Origin: Pseudomonadota bacterium
GTDB lineage: Bacteria; Pseudomonadota; Gammaproteobacteria; JAKAQQ01
Direction: 5' to 3'
Length of the DNA: 5,983 bases
Assembly: GCA_021852325.1 (NCBI GenBank)
Contig: JAJZNM010000125.1
Span: forward strand, 1-5,983
Below the pieces are notes generated by a model. That model saw nothing but the letters and a program-made list of their open reading frames with translations. It did no database searches and had not been told where the DNA came from. Made by a program: the position numbers and the translations under genes. Every line of letters starts with the position of its first letter. Position 1 is the first letter of the stretch. Shown here in pieces: positions 1 through 5,983 of this stretch.

Positions 1-1290
1 GAACTCGACGCCGCGAAAAAGGGGATGAGCGAGGTGGCGCGGAACGCCCGCCAAGCGAGCCGCTTTCTCGAGCAGCTGATCCAGGGCGCGAGCCAGTCCG
101 ACATCACCCGGGGGCTCCGCCTCGAAGCCGCCCGGCCTGGATCGAACGGCCACGGCGAGACGGCCCGGGGGCTCCTGTTCATCCAGACCGATTCCCTGAG
201 CCAGCCGCTCCCGCTCGAGTTGCCGGGAACCCACCCGGACCACGCCATCCTGTCCGTGAGCCTCACGCTCGCCAACCGTTTCCCGCGTCATGCGGTCACC
301 CTGATCACCAAGGATGTGAACCTCCGCATCAAGGCTGCAGTCCTTGGCATCCGGGCCGAGGATTATGCCAGCGACCGGGCACTCGAGGATGTGAGCCTCC
401 TGGACAGCGGCGTCCGGGCATTGCCGGACGACTTCTGGCAGACCCATGGCGAACACCTCGAATCCTGGTCCCGGGATGGACGCACGTTTTATGTGGTAGA
501 AGGACCACTCGTCCAGGCGTGGTACCCGAACCTCTGTCTTTACAGCAACACCGAAAACGGCATCGAAGGCCGGGTCCACGAACTCTCGGGTGGGCGGGCG
601 GTGATCGAGCTCACCCGTGATTTCCGTCACCCGCACCAGTCGGTCTGGGGCATCCACGCGCGGAACCGGGAACAGAACTTCGCCCTGAACCTCCTGCTCG
701 ACCCCGATATCGATTTTGTGACCCTGCTCGGTCCGGCCGGCACCGGGAAGACCCTGATGACGCTCGCCGCCGGCCTCCAGGACACGATCGAACACAACCG
801 CTTCCGGGAGATCATTGTGACCCGCATCACCGTCCCGCTCGGCGAGGACATTGGATTCCTGCCGGGCACGGAAGAGGAAAAAATGACCCCATGGATGGGC
901 GCTCTGCTCGACAATCTTGAAGTCCTGGCCGGCCCGAGCACACACCACTGGGGTCGAGCCGCGGCCCAGGACCTGATCGGGCAACGGATCAAGATCCGTT
1001 CTCTCAACTACATGCGTGGACGGACTTTTCTCAACCGTTATGTCATCATCGATGAGGCCCAGAACCTCACCCCCAAACAGATGCGCGCCCTGATCACCCG
1101 TGCCGGGCCGAGCACGAAAATGGTCTGCATCGGCAACATCGCCCAGATCGACACCCCCTATCTGACCGAGGCAACCTCAGGGCTCACCTATGTGGTCGAC
1201 CGCTTCAAACACTGGCCACATTCGGGTCATGTGACCTTGGCACGGGGGGAGCGCTCGCGCCTGGCCGATTTTGCGGCCCAAGACCTGTGA
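1..1290 (+). CDS. phoH2: PIN-PhoH fusion ATPase (PhoH2/YlaK type), 5' end outside the window
   Basis: Members of this family join a PIN-type RNase domain to a PhoH P-loop ATPase; mycobacterial PhoH2 proteins are described as RNA helicase/RNases, and a similar cytoplasmic RNA role is inferred here. The frame is open from base 1 and its first residues (ELDAAKKGMSEVARNARQAS) match the middle of the family's PIN domain. The ATG at 25 is therefore internal, and roughly 30-40 residues, including the first PIN acidic motif, are missing to the left. Numbering from base 1, the later PIN acidic residues are probably D80 (PDHAIL) and D105 (LITKDVNLRIKA). The PhoH domain has Walker A GPAGTGKT at residues 244-251 and Walker B YVIIDEAQ at 347-354. 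It ends with the typical ERSRLADFAAQDL tail, so the 3' end is intact. The gene is followed by 213 non-coding bases and shows no functional link to the envelope genes downstream. Confidence 0.93.
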   Translation, partial: ELDAAKKGMSEVARNARQASRFLEQLIQGASQSDITRGLRLEAARPGSNGHGETARGLLFIQTDSLSQPLPLELPGTHPDHAILSVSLTLANRFPRHAVTLITKDVNLRIKAAVLGIRAEDYASDRALEDVSLLDSGVRALPDDFWQTHGEHLESWSRDGRTFYVVEGPLVQAWYPNLCLYSNTENGIEGRVHELSGGRAVIELTRDFRHPHQSVWGIHARNREQNFALNLLLDPDIDFVTLLGPAGTGKTLMTLAAGLQDTIEHNRFREIIVTRITVPLGEDIGFLPGTEEEKMTPWMGALLDNLEVLAGPSTHHWGRAAAQDLIGQRIKIRSLNYMRGRTFLNRYVIIDEAQNLTPKQMRALITRAGPSTKMVCIGNIAQIDTPYLTEATSGLTYVVDRFKHWPHSGHVTLARGERSRLADFAAQDL

Positions 1291-1310
1291 AGTCTCAACC
1301 ACCAGCCGTT

Positions 1311-1337
1311 CTTGCCTGCCCGGATCGGCCAGGCAAG
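1311..1337. repeat. Imperfect inverted repeat 20 bases after the phoH2 stop
   Basis: The arms CTTGCCTG (1311-1318) and CAGGCAAG (1330-1337) are perfectly complementary over 8 bp. After one C-C mismatch there are 3 more pairs (1320-1322 with 1326-1328) around a GAT loop. As RNA this is a strong GC-rich hairpin placed where a phoH2 terminator would be expected, but no T-run follows, so it is not a classical intrinsic terminator. It could instead be a Rho-associated 3' end or an operator, because a possible extended -10 begins 4 bases after the right arm. Confidence 0.5.
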
Positions 1338-1340
1338 CTG

Positions 1341-1349
1341 TGCTACCAT
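1341..1349 (+). promoter_or_regulatory. Possible extended -10 promoter element for the fadL-bepA-mlaA unit
   Basis: TGC followed by TACCAT fits the TGn-TAnnAT pattern of an extended -10 box (4 of 6 matches to TATAAT, including the key T, A and final T). No good -35 box lies at 16-18 bases upstream. Transcription from here would give a leader of about 150 bases carrying the tandem repeat. A second A/T-rich stretch, TTTTAAA at 1476-1482, lies too close to the ribosome binding site to be attractive. This is a weak, pattern-only call. Confidence 0.25.
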
Positions 1350-1370
1350 GAGGCGTGCGCGGGCTCGAGA

Positions 1371-1400
1371 CTCAACATGCACATGCTCAACTTGCACATG
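1371..1400 (+). repeat. Two tandem 15-base repeats in the phoH2-fadL gap
   Basis: CTCAACATGCACATG (1371-1385) is followed directly by CTCAACTTGCACATG (1386-1400), differing at one base. A further CACATCC continues the pattern for a few bases. The repeat would sit in the leader of fadL if transcription starts upstream. It contains repeated GCACATG words, so it could be a duplicated protein-binding site or a simple slippage duplication; nothing in the sequence decides between these. Confidence 0.7.
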
Positions 1401-1491
1401 CACATCCATTGCCAGGGCTCTTGCCACCACCGACCCCAAGGGGAGACCCGAGAGTCCCCGCGTCCGCCCGCACCGTTTTAAACCCCGCTAC

Positions 1492-1497
1492 AAGGAG
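1492..1497 (+). promoter_or_regulatory. Ribosome binding site that fixes the fadL start
   Basis: AAGGAG lies 6 bases before the ATG at 1504. It decides against the in-frame ATG at 1312, which would add 64 residues of low-complexity, Cys/Arg-rich sequence in front of an otherwise normal signal peptide. Confidence 0.8.
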
Positions 1498-1503
1498 TTT
1501 GCC

Positions 1504-2862
1504 ATGTTGACCGCCTCCCTCACCTGTTCGCCCCGCCACCCGACTTTCCGGGTCTGGATCCCTGCCCTGATCGCACTCGTTGGATTCTCGGCACTTGCCC
1601 ATGCATCGGGATTTGCCCTGAACGAGGACAGTGCCAAGGATACGGGTCGTGCCTATGCCGGCAGTGCCGCCAAGCCAGACGGCGCCACGGCCGTGTACTA
1701 TAACCCGGCCCTCCTCACCCTCCTCAAGAAACCACAATTCAACTTCACGGGCACGCTGATCAAGCTCAATGCGGAGTTCAGCCCCACCTCGGCCGTGGAC
1801 GCGATCGGGCAGCCCTTGTCGGGCGACAACGGTGGCAATGGCGGACAGAAACTCAACTTCGTTCCATCCATCTTTTACAGCGCGCCCATCAACCATGCCT
1901 GGTCCTGGGGGGTTGGCATCTATGTGCCCTTTGGGCTCAACACAGACTATGACGCCTCATCCATCCTCCGCTACGAAGCTGTTTACACCTCCCTGTCGGT
2001 CATCAACTTCAATCCGACCCTGGCTTACCGGATCTCCAACCACTTTTCTGTTGGCGCCGGGGTGGATATTTCCAAGGCCAATGCCAAACTCACCAATGCG
2101 ATCGACTCGGGCGCCGTCTGCTTCTCCAAGCTTGGCCCGATCAACTGCACGAGCCTCGGCCTCACCCCGCAGTCCCACGACATGTACAGTGCGGTTGTGG
2201 GCAGCGACACCGCTTTCGGATGGAACATCGGGTTCCTCTGGCATGCCCATGGAACCCGTATCGGCCTGGCCTACCGGAGCCGGATCACCCATGACCTGGT
2301 CGGCACCGCGTCGTTTTCCAATGTGCCAGAACTCTTCCTCCAGAGCGGGCTGTTCAGCTCAACTTCGGCGAGCGCAAACATCGAGACCCCGGATACCGCA
2401 ACGCTCAGTTTTGATCAGGACCTATCCCGGGCCTGGGACATCTCCGCCACGGCCAGCTACACGCGCTGGGATTCCTTCAACCAGATCGAGGTCCTCTTCG
2501 CCAATCCCAACCAGCCACCGGCTACGACGCCCGAAGACTACCGGAACACTTGGTTTGGGAGTGTGGGGACGGACTGGCATTACAATGCCCAGTGGACGTT
2601 CCGGGGCGGACTCGGATGGGATGAGTCGCCCGTACCCAACTCGACCCGCAATGCACGGCTGCCGGACGCCAACCGGACCTGGCTCGCACTCGGCCTGTCG
2701 TATGCTCCAACCCCCTCGACCACGCTGTCATTCGGCTATGCGCACCTGTTCCTCAACAAGCATGTTCCCATGGACAACGTGAGCCCGTCAGGAGACCAGG
2801 TGATCGGCACGTGGGATCTCAGCGCCGATCTCTATGCCCTGGAGTTCGGATACCAGTTCTAA
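1504..2862 (+). CDS. fadL: FadL/OmpP1/TodX-family outer-membrane transport protein
   Basis: The 452-residue product is an outer-membrane beta-barrel of the family that admits long-chain fatty acids (FadL) or aromatic hydrocarbons (TodX) into the cell; which substrate applies here cannot be read from the sequence. The start at 1504 is supported by AAGGAG 6 bases upstream. A Sec signal peptide (hydrophobic core about residues 17-32) ends at AHA (32-34). The mature protein starts SGFALNEDSAKDTGRAYAG, matching the family's plug hallmark (G-F-x-L-N-E, G-R-A-Y-x-G), followed by the NPA motif at 67-69. The chain ends in Phe (ALEFGYQF), the usual signal for barrel insertion by BAM. The mature length of about 418 residues is close to E. 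coli FadL. C206 and C215, flanking CFSKLGPINC, could form a disulfide in a surface loop. It is probably the first gene of a fadL-bepA-mlaA transcript. Confidence 0.9.
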   Translation: MLTASLTCSPRHPTFRVWIPALIALVGFSALAHASGFALNEDSAKDTGRAYAGSAAKPDGATAVYYNPALLTLLKKPQFNFTGTLIKLNAEFSPTSAVDAIGQPLSGDNGGNGGQKLNFVPSIFYSAPINHAWSWGVGIYVPFGLNTDYDASSILRYEAVYTSLSVINFNPTLAYRISNHFSVGAGVDISKANAKLTNAIDSGAVCFSKLGPINCTSLGLTPQSHDMYSAVVGSDTAFGWNIGFLWHAHGTRIGLAYRSRITHDLVGTASFSNVPELFLQSGLFSSTSASANIETPDTATLSFDQDLSRAWDISATASYTRWDSFNQIEVLFANPNQPPATTPEDYRNTWFGSVGTDWHYNAQWTFRGGLGWDESPVPNSTRNARLPDANRTWLALGLSYAPTPSTTLSFGYAHLFLNKHVPMDNVSPSGDQVIGTWDLSADLYALEFGYQF

Positions 2863-2889
2863 GTGAGTGGTCCCGAACCCGATCGACGC

Positions 2890-2893
2890 AGGA
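2890..2893 (+). promoter_or_regulatory. Probable ribosome binding site for bepA
   Basis: AGGA lies 8 bases before the ATG at 2902, a normal spacing. The other in-frame starts are worse placed: the GTG at 2863 has GGAG only 18 bases upstream, and the ATG at 2893 overlaps this AGGA. Confidence 0.45.
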
Positions 2894-2901
2894 TGCCTGA
2901 G

Positions 2902-4461
2902 ATGCGGGGCAGAATTACCCGCCGGTGCCGGGTCGCCAGTTTCCTCGGGTACCTCGGGCTCATGTGTGCGCTCATCCCGCCAACCGGTGCGCAGACGCCC
3001 CCGCCAGACCTCCGGCATGTGAGCCCGGAATACACGCTCCCCGAACTCGGCTCTCCCGGGGAGAGCGCCATTTCGAATCGCACACTCGACGCCCTGGGGC
3101 AGCGGATGTACGAGGGACTCGAACGCCTGCACCTCGTGCTCAAGGATCCCGAAGTCGAGTCTTATATCTCCCACCTCGGACACCTCCTCTCCTCCCACAG
3201 CGCCCGGCCGACCCTGCCGTTCCACTACTTCGTCATGCGGACGAACCAGATCAACTCGTTTGCGGCACCCGGAAACTACATAGCCATTTTTACGGGCATC
3301 ATTCTCTTCACACACCATGAGGACGAACTCGCGGCCATCCTGTCGCATGAGACCGCACATGAAGTTCAGGGGCACATCGCGCGGACAGTCGCTGCGGAAA
3401 AGCACCAGGGCGTGATCGGCCTCGCCGCGCTGGCAGGCGCCATCGCGCTTGCTGCCGTGAGCGGCAACCCCAACGTGGCTCTGGCCGCGATCGGGTCTGC
3501 AGCAGGCGGGTACGAACAATATGAAATCGATTACTTGAGGACCCATGAATCGGAGGCCGACCGGGTCGGGATCACGATCATGGCCCGAGCGGGTTTTGAT
3601 CCCTACGGCATGGTCGACGCCTTCCGTGCGCTCGCCGGGCTCACGGCCCTGAACGGGCGCCCGCCGGCCTTTATTCTGGATCACCCGACCAATCTCGACC
3701 GGATGGCCAATGCCGCCGAACGTGCCCGGCGGCTCGAATACCATCCCCGGCCGGTGGACCCGGACTACGCACTGATGCGTGCGCGGGTACGAGTACTCGT
3801 GAGCCACCACCTCGGCCGAACCCTGCAGCACTTCGAACAGAAGGTCCGCGCTCCGGACCCGCAAACCTCCCGCTGGCACCGGCTGGCCAACCACTATGGC
3901 GAAGTCCTCTGCTGGCTGCGTCTCGGCGATCCCAAAGCAGCACTGGCCACAATCGCCCCTCTGGTCAAACGCGAACCCATGATCCTCGCCTTCCGCCTGG
4001 CCGAGGCCCATGCCCTCCTCGAGCTGGGCCGGACGCGCACAGCAATCCGATCCTATGCCACAACCGACCGCTACTTCCCCGACAATGAGGCCACGATCCT
4101 TGGCTACAGCAAGGCCCTCGCCCGCGGAGGCCACCTCGACCGCGCACTCATGGTCCTCGACCGCTTTCACGGATTGCGTCCCGGGCACCTCCTGGTCCTG
4201 CACCGTCTGGCCCGCCTGAATGCGCAACTCGGCCGCAAACCGCTCTCGGATTATTATCTGGCCCGCTATTTTGTCGACTTGGGCTCTTACCTCGATGCCC
4301 AGCTCGAGATGGACCTCGCCCTCAAGGCCCCCCATCTCTCAGCCTTCGAGCAGGACCGGTATCATGCCTTCTTGGCCGTGATCCAGCAATGGATCCGGCA
4401 TCATCCCAACCGGGCTTCCAAAGAGAAAGAGCTGAGCCATTCACATGATTCCATCACCTGA
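2902..4461 (+). CDS. bepA: BepA-like periplasmic M48 metalloprotease with TPR-like region
   Basis: BepA (YfgC) is a periplasmic zinc protease and chaperone that helps assemble LptD and degrades stalled outer-membrane proteins with the BAM complex; the same role is inferred here. Numbering from ATG 2902 (519 residues; E. coli BepA is 487), an Arg-rich N-region and hydrophobic core suggest a signal peptide ending near A30 (PPTGA). The zinc motif HETAH is at 149-153, the third ligand is probably E216 in HESEAD, and H261 in DHPTNLDR matches the His said to switch BepA activity. All catalytic residues are present. An Ala-rich helical stretch follows the HExxH, as is common in M48 proteases. From about residue 290 to 510 there are TPR-like helical pairs (for example LAEAHALLELGRTRTAIRSY). 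The start is uncertain: GTG 2863, directly after the fadL stop, and ATG 2893 are in frame. The gene overlaps mlaA by 17 bases. Confidence 0.88.
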   Translation: MRGRITRRCRVASFLGYLGLMCALIPPTGAQTPPPDLRHVSPEYTLPELGSPGESAISNRTLDALGQRMYEGLERLHLVLKDPEVESYISHLGHLLSSHSARPTLPFHYFVMRTNQINSFAAPGNYIAIFTGIILFTHHEDELAAILSHETAHEVQGHIARTVAAEKHQGVIGLAALAGAIALAAVSGNPNVALAAIGSAAGGYEQYEIDYLRTHESEADRVGITIMARAGFDPYGMVDAFRALAGLTALNGRPPAFILDHPTNLDRMANAAERARRLEYHPRPVDPDYALMRARVRVLVSHHLGRTLQHFEQKVRAPDPQTSRWHRLANHYGEVLCWLRLGDPKAALATIAPLVKREPMILAFRLAEAHALLELGRTRTAIRSYATTDRYFPDNEATILGYSKALARGGHLDRALMVLDRFHGLRPGHLLVLHRLARLNAQLGRKPLSDYYLARYFVDLGSYLDAQLEMDLALKAPHLSAFEQDRYHAFLAVIQQWIRHHPNRASKEKELSHSHDSIT

Positions 4462-5215
4462 ATCCACGGGCACGAGACGCAACTTCCGGTCGGCCGGCAA
4501 GACCGGAGCCCTGCTCCTCACCGTCCTCCTGCTCAGCGCATGCGCAACGCTTCCCCAGGGGAGCCCGGGACCTTTCCATGACATCAATCGGGCCAACTTT
4601 GCCTTGAACGAGGCCATTGACCACACCCTCCTCAAGCCGGTGGCTCATTTCTATGTGGCCGAGATCCCCCATCCTGTCCGTATTGGCGTCAACAACGTGT
4701 TCGACAATCTCGGCAGCCCCGTGATCGTGGTGAATGAGTTTCTCGAGGGGCGGATCGGCCCGGGCCTGGATGAGAGCGGACGCTTTCTCGTCAACACGAC
4801 CTTTGGCGTACTCGGGCTCTTTGATGTGGCCACGCCGATGGGCCTCTCAGCGCATCATGCGAGCTTTGACCTCACGCTCGCTCACTGGGGGGTCCCGAGA
4901 GGCCCCTATCTCGTCCTCCCCCTGTTCGGTCCAGGCAGTCTCCGGAGCCTCGCGGGGATCACGGTAGACAGCTACTACGGCAGCCCGGTGGAGTACCTCC
5001 ACTCCACAGCCCTGCGGAACGAACTCACCGTGCTCCAGCTGATCAACGTCCGGGCCCATCTGATCGGGACCTTTCATCTGATTTATTCGGCGCCGGACCC
5101 GTACCTCATGATGAAAGACGGCTATCTGGCCCACCAGCGCTTCGAGTTCTATCACGGCAACCCGCCAATCCAGTACCCGTCACTCGGCCCACCCGGCGGG
5201 TCAGGCGGCTCCTGA
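4445..5215 (+). CDS. mlaA: MlaA (VacJ) outer-membrane phospholipid-removal lipoprotein
   Basis: MlaA sits in the outer membrane and removes phospholipid from its outer leaflet, handing it to periplasmic MlaC for return to the inner membrane. The 256-residue product begins with a basic stretch and a lipoprotein signal whose lipobox LLSAC puts the lipidated Cys at residue 33; residue +2 is Ala, consistent with sorting to the outer membrane. The MlaA domain follows with family landmarks INRANFALN (47-55), the LLKPVAHFY segment, NTTFGVLGLFDVA and GPYLVLPLFGPGSLR. The usual D-P-aromatic before the NR motif reads G-P-F (42-44), a small departure. The C-terminus is a short Gly/Pro/Ser-rich tail (LGPPGGSGGS). 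The start overlaps the end of bepA by 17 bases and has only a weak GAG-type ribosome site, which suggests translational coupling. The 3' end overlaps mlaB on the other strand by 15 bases. Confidence 0.94.
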   Translation: MIPSPESTGTRRNFRSAGKTGALLLTVLLLSACATLPQGSPGPFHDINRANFALNEAIDHTLLKPVAHFYVAEIPHPVRIGVNNVFDNLGSPVIVVNEFLEGRIGPGLDESGRFLVNTTFGVLGLFDVATPMGLSAHHASFDLTLAHWGVPRGPYLVLPLFGPGSLRSLAGITVDSYYGSPVEYLHSTALRNELTVLQLINVRAHLIGTFHLIYSAPDPYLMMKDGYLAHQRFEFYHGNPPIQYPSLGPPGGSGGS

Positions 5216-5228
5216 GCCCCGTCTTTTC
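5201..5228 (+). terminator. Weak terminator-like structure at the mlaA/mlaB junction
   Basis: Two alternative short hairpins overlap here: TCAGG/CCTGA (5201-5205 with 5211-5215) and GGCTC/GAGCC (5207-5211 with 5214-5218). A short T-rich stretch, TCTTTT, follows at 5222-5227. The stems are only 5 bp, so termination would be inefficient at best. No equivalent T-run is seen for transcription coming from mlaB on the other strand. Confidence 0.25.
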
Positions 5229-5551
5229 CGTTCGTCCGATCCGAACCCGAGTACCCCGAGGGCATTGCTCAGCCGGGCGATCGCCATCGCCTGGTCGGGG
5301 ACATTGAGGAAAGACAGTTCCCGCCCGGACCGGGTGGCGAGGCGTTTCCATTCGACGAGTAGCGCCACACCGGCGCTGTCCATGAAGGTGACCGATTGGA
5401 GGTTGGCGGCCGTGGCCCCAGCGAGCCAGGGACGTACTTGCCGGTCCAGCGCCATCACGGTCTCGAAGGTGATGCGTCCCTCGAGCTCAAGACGCCCGTC
5501 CGCAAACGCCACGCGCGCCAAGGATCCGGAAGGGATCCGCCGCCCGGGCAC
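5201..5551 (-). CDS. mlaB: MlaB-like STAS-domain protein of the Mla phospholipid transporter
   Basis: MlaB is the small cytoplasmic STAS subunit that binds the ATPase MlaF and stabilises or activates the inner-membrane MlaFEDB complex. The 116-residue product is a single STAS domain. After a short N-terminal strand region (RLELEGRITFETV, 20-32) comes the STAS core VTFMDSAGVALLVEWKR (54-70). S59 in DSAG occupies the position of the Ser/Thr that is phosphorylated in anti-sigma antagonists and is a functionally important Thr in E. coli MlaB. The C-terminus is a basic tail (DERKRRGSGAA). The GTG start is chosen because GGAAGGG lies 5 bases upstream and the start is 1 base past the mlaC stop. On sequence alone it could be a generic STAS protein; the preceding mlaC makes MlaB the best reading. 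Confidence 0.87.
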   Translation of the reverse strand: MPGRRIPSGSLARVAFADGRLELEGRITFETVMALDRQVRPWLAGATAANLQSVTFMDSAGVALLVEWKRLATRSGRELSFLNVPDQAMAIARLSNALGVLGFGSDERKRRGSGAA

Positions 5552-5552
5552 G

Positions 5553-5983
5553 TCAACCCTTCCGTCCGGATGCCGAACCCAGCGTGTGCGTACGGAGCTT
5601 GTGAATCAGCCCGGCCACCCCGATCCGCGCGAGAATCGGCGCAAACTGGTTGCGGAAACTCATCACGTACGAGATCCCCTCGACACTGACATCGAAGATG
5701 CGCCAGCCCGTGGGCGTTCGGTAGAGCGCATAGAGGACATGCACCGATTGCCCGCCCCGGGTATGAATGAGGGTCTCGACATTGGCGTAATGCACCGCCA
5801 TCGAGCCCCGATACGGGATGACGGTGATCCGGACGTCGTGGTAATGACGCAGCGCGGTGGCATAGGTATGAATCAGGTAGTGGTAGAAGAAGGCCTGGAA
5901 TTCCGTCCGTTCGGTGGGGGTTGCGCGTTGCCAGTAGCGGCCGAGCACATACTGCGAGGTCAGCGCGAAATCGAAATAGGGCA
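5553..5983 (-). CDS. mlaC: MlaC/Ttg2D periplasmic phospholipid carrier, N-terminal part outside the window
   Basis: MlaC carries phospholipid across the periplasm between MlaA at the outer membrane and the MlaD-bearing complex at the inner membrane. The visible 142 residues are the C-terminal two thirds or so of the protein. The frame stays open to the right edge, and the residues before the GTG at 5948 (PYFDFALTSQYVLGRYW) match the family, so that GTG is internal and the signal peptide and true start are outside. Family landmarks are VLGRYWQRAT, FFYHYLIHTYATALRHY, the GWRIFDVSVEGISYVMSFRN block and FAPILARIGVAGLIHKL near the end. The stop lies 1 base before the mlaB start, so the two genes share an operon; mlaD, mlaE and mlaF would be expected further right. 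Confidence 0.92.
   Translation of the reverse strand, partial: PYFDFALTSQYVLGRYWQRATPTERTEFQAFFYHYLIHTYATALRHYHDVRITVIPYRGSMAVHYANVETLIHTRGGQSVHVLYALYRTPTGWRIFDVSVEGISYVMSFRNQFAPILARIGVAGLIHKLRTHTLGSASGRKG
5557..5563 (-). promoter_or_regulatory. Ribosome binding site that fixes the GTG start of mlaB
   Basis: On the minus strand GGAAGGG is followed by TTGAC and the GTG start at 5551. It lies inside the last codons of mlaC, which fits co-translation of the two genes. Confidence 0.7.

Noticed and set aside
25..27. ATG at 25 as the start of the PhoH protein
   Set aside because: The residues encoded before it continue the PIN-domain family sequence (ELDAAKKG), and starting here would remove the first part of the PIN domain.
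1371..1400. CRISPR-like repeat
   Set aside because: Only two directly adjacent copies with no spacers and no cas gene nearby.
1312..1503. In-frame N-terminal extension of the FadL-like protein from ATG 1312
   Set aside because: It would put 64 low-complexity residues before a complete signal peptide, has no good ribosome site, and runs through the inverted and tandem repeats; AAGGAG before 1504 fixes the start.
1387..1896. Minus-strand frame of 169 codons over the fadL leader and 5' end
   Set aside because: Gly/Arg-rich translation with no family resemblance; explained as a shadow of fadL.
1769..2782. Second plus-strand frame of 337 codons inside fadL
   Set aside because: The product is Pro/Ser/Arg-rich low-complexity sequence in a shifted frame of a clear FadL-family gene.
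2788..4335. Long open frame (515 codons) on the minus strand opposite bepA
   Set aside because: Its protein shows no recognisable motif or signal sequence, and it lies opposite a gene with intact HETAH and HESEAD motifs. Such long antisense frames are common in GC-rich coding DNA.
5396..5689. Plus-strand frame of 97 codons over mlaB and mlaC
   Set aside because: It crosses the junction of two well-supported genes on the other strand and has no recognisable features.

Overview
The window looks like ordinary chromosome from a GC-rich, Gram-negative (diderm) proteobacterium. It encodes an outer-membrane beta-barrel, a periplasmic M48 protease/chaperone with a signal peptide, an outer-membrane lipoprotein of the Mla pathway, and the pathway's periplasmic and STAS partners. 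The combination fits gammaproteobacteria or close relatives, but the sequence alone does not fix a genus. I see no tRNA, rRNA, insertion sequence, integrase, phage gene or CRISPR array.

Left part (1-1290, +): most of a PIN-PhoH fusion protein (PhoH2/YlaK type). The reading frame is open to the left edge and the first visible residues belong to the PIN domain, so the true start lies outside the window. A 213-base gap follows (1291-1503). It holds an imperfect inverted repeat just after the phoH2 stop, a possible extended -10 promoter, two tandem 15-base repeats and a clear ribosome binding site for the next gene.

Middle (1504-5215, +): three closely packed genes that probably form one transcript. 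They are a FadL/OmpP1-family outer-membrane transporter, a BepA-like M48 metalloprotease with a C-terminal TPR-like region, and MlaA (VacJ). The FadL-to-BepA gap is 0-39 bases depending on the BepA start; bepA and mlaA overlap by 17 bases.

Right part (5201-5983, -): mlaB (STAS protein), preceded on the same strand by the 3' part of mlaC (periplasmic phospholipid carrier), which runs off the right edge. They are 1 base apart and probably form the end of an mlaFEDCB-type operon. mlaB and mlaA converge and overlap tail to tail by 15 bases.

From 1504 onwards the genes share one theme: building and maintaining the outer membrane and its lipids. FadL-type barrels pass hydrophobic molecules inward, BepA-type proteins police barrel and LPS-transporter assembly, and MlaA-MlaC-MlaB belong to the system that moves misplaced phospholipid between the outer and inner membranes. 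I do not see a novel system. The points worth a second look are the gene arrangement, the stop-codon overlap, and the repeats and small His/Cys-rich frame between phoH2 and fadL.
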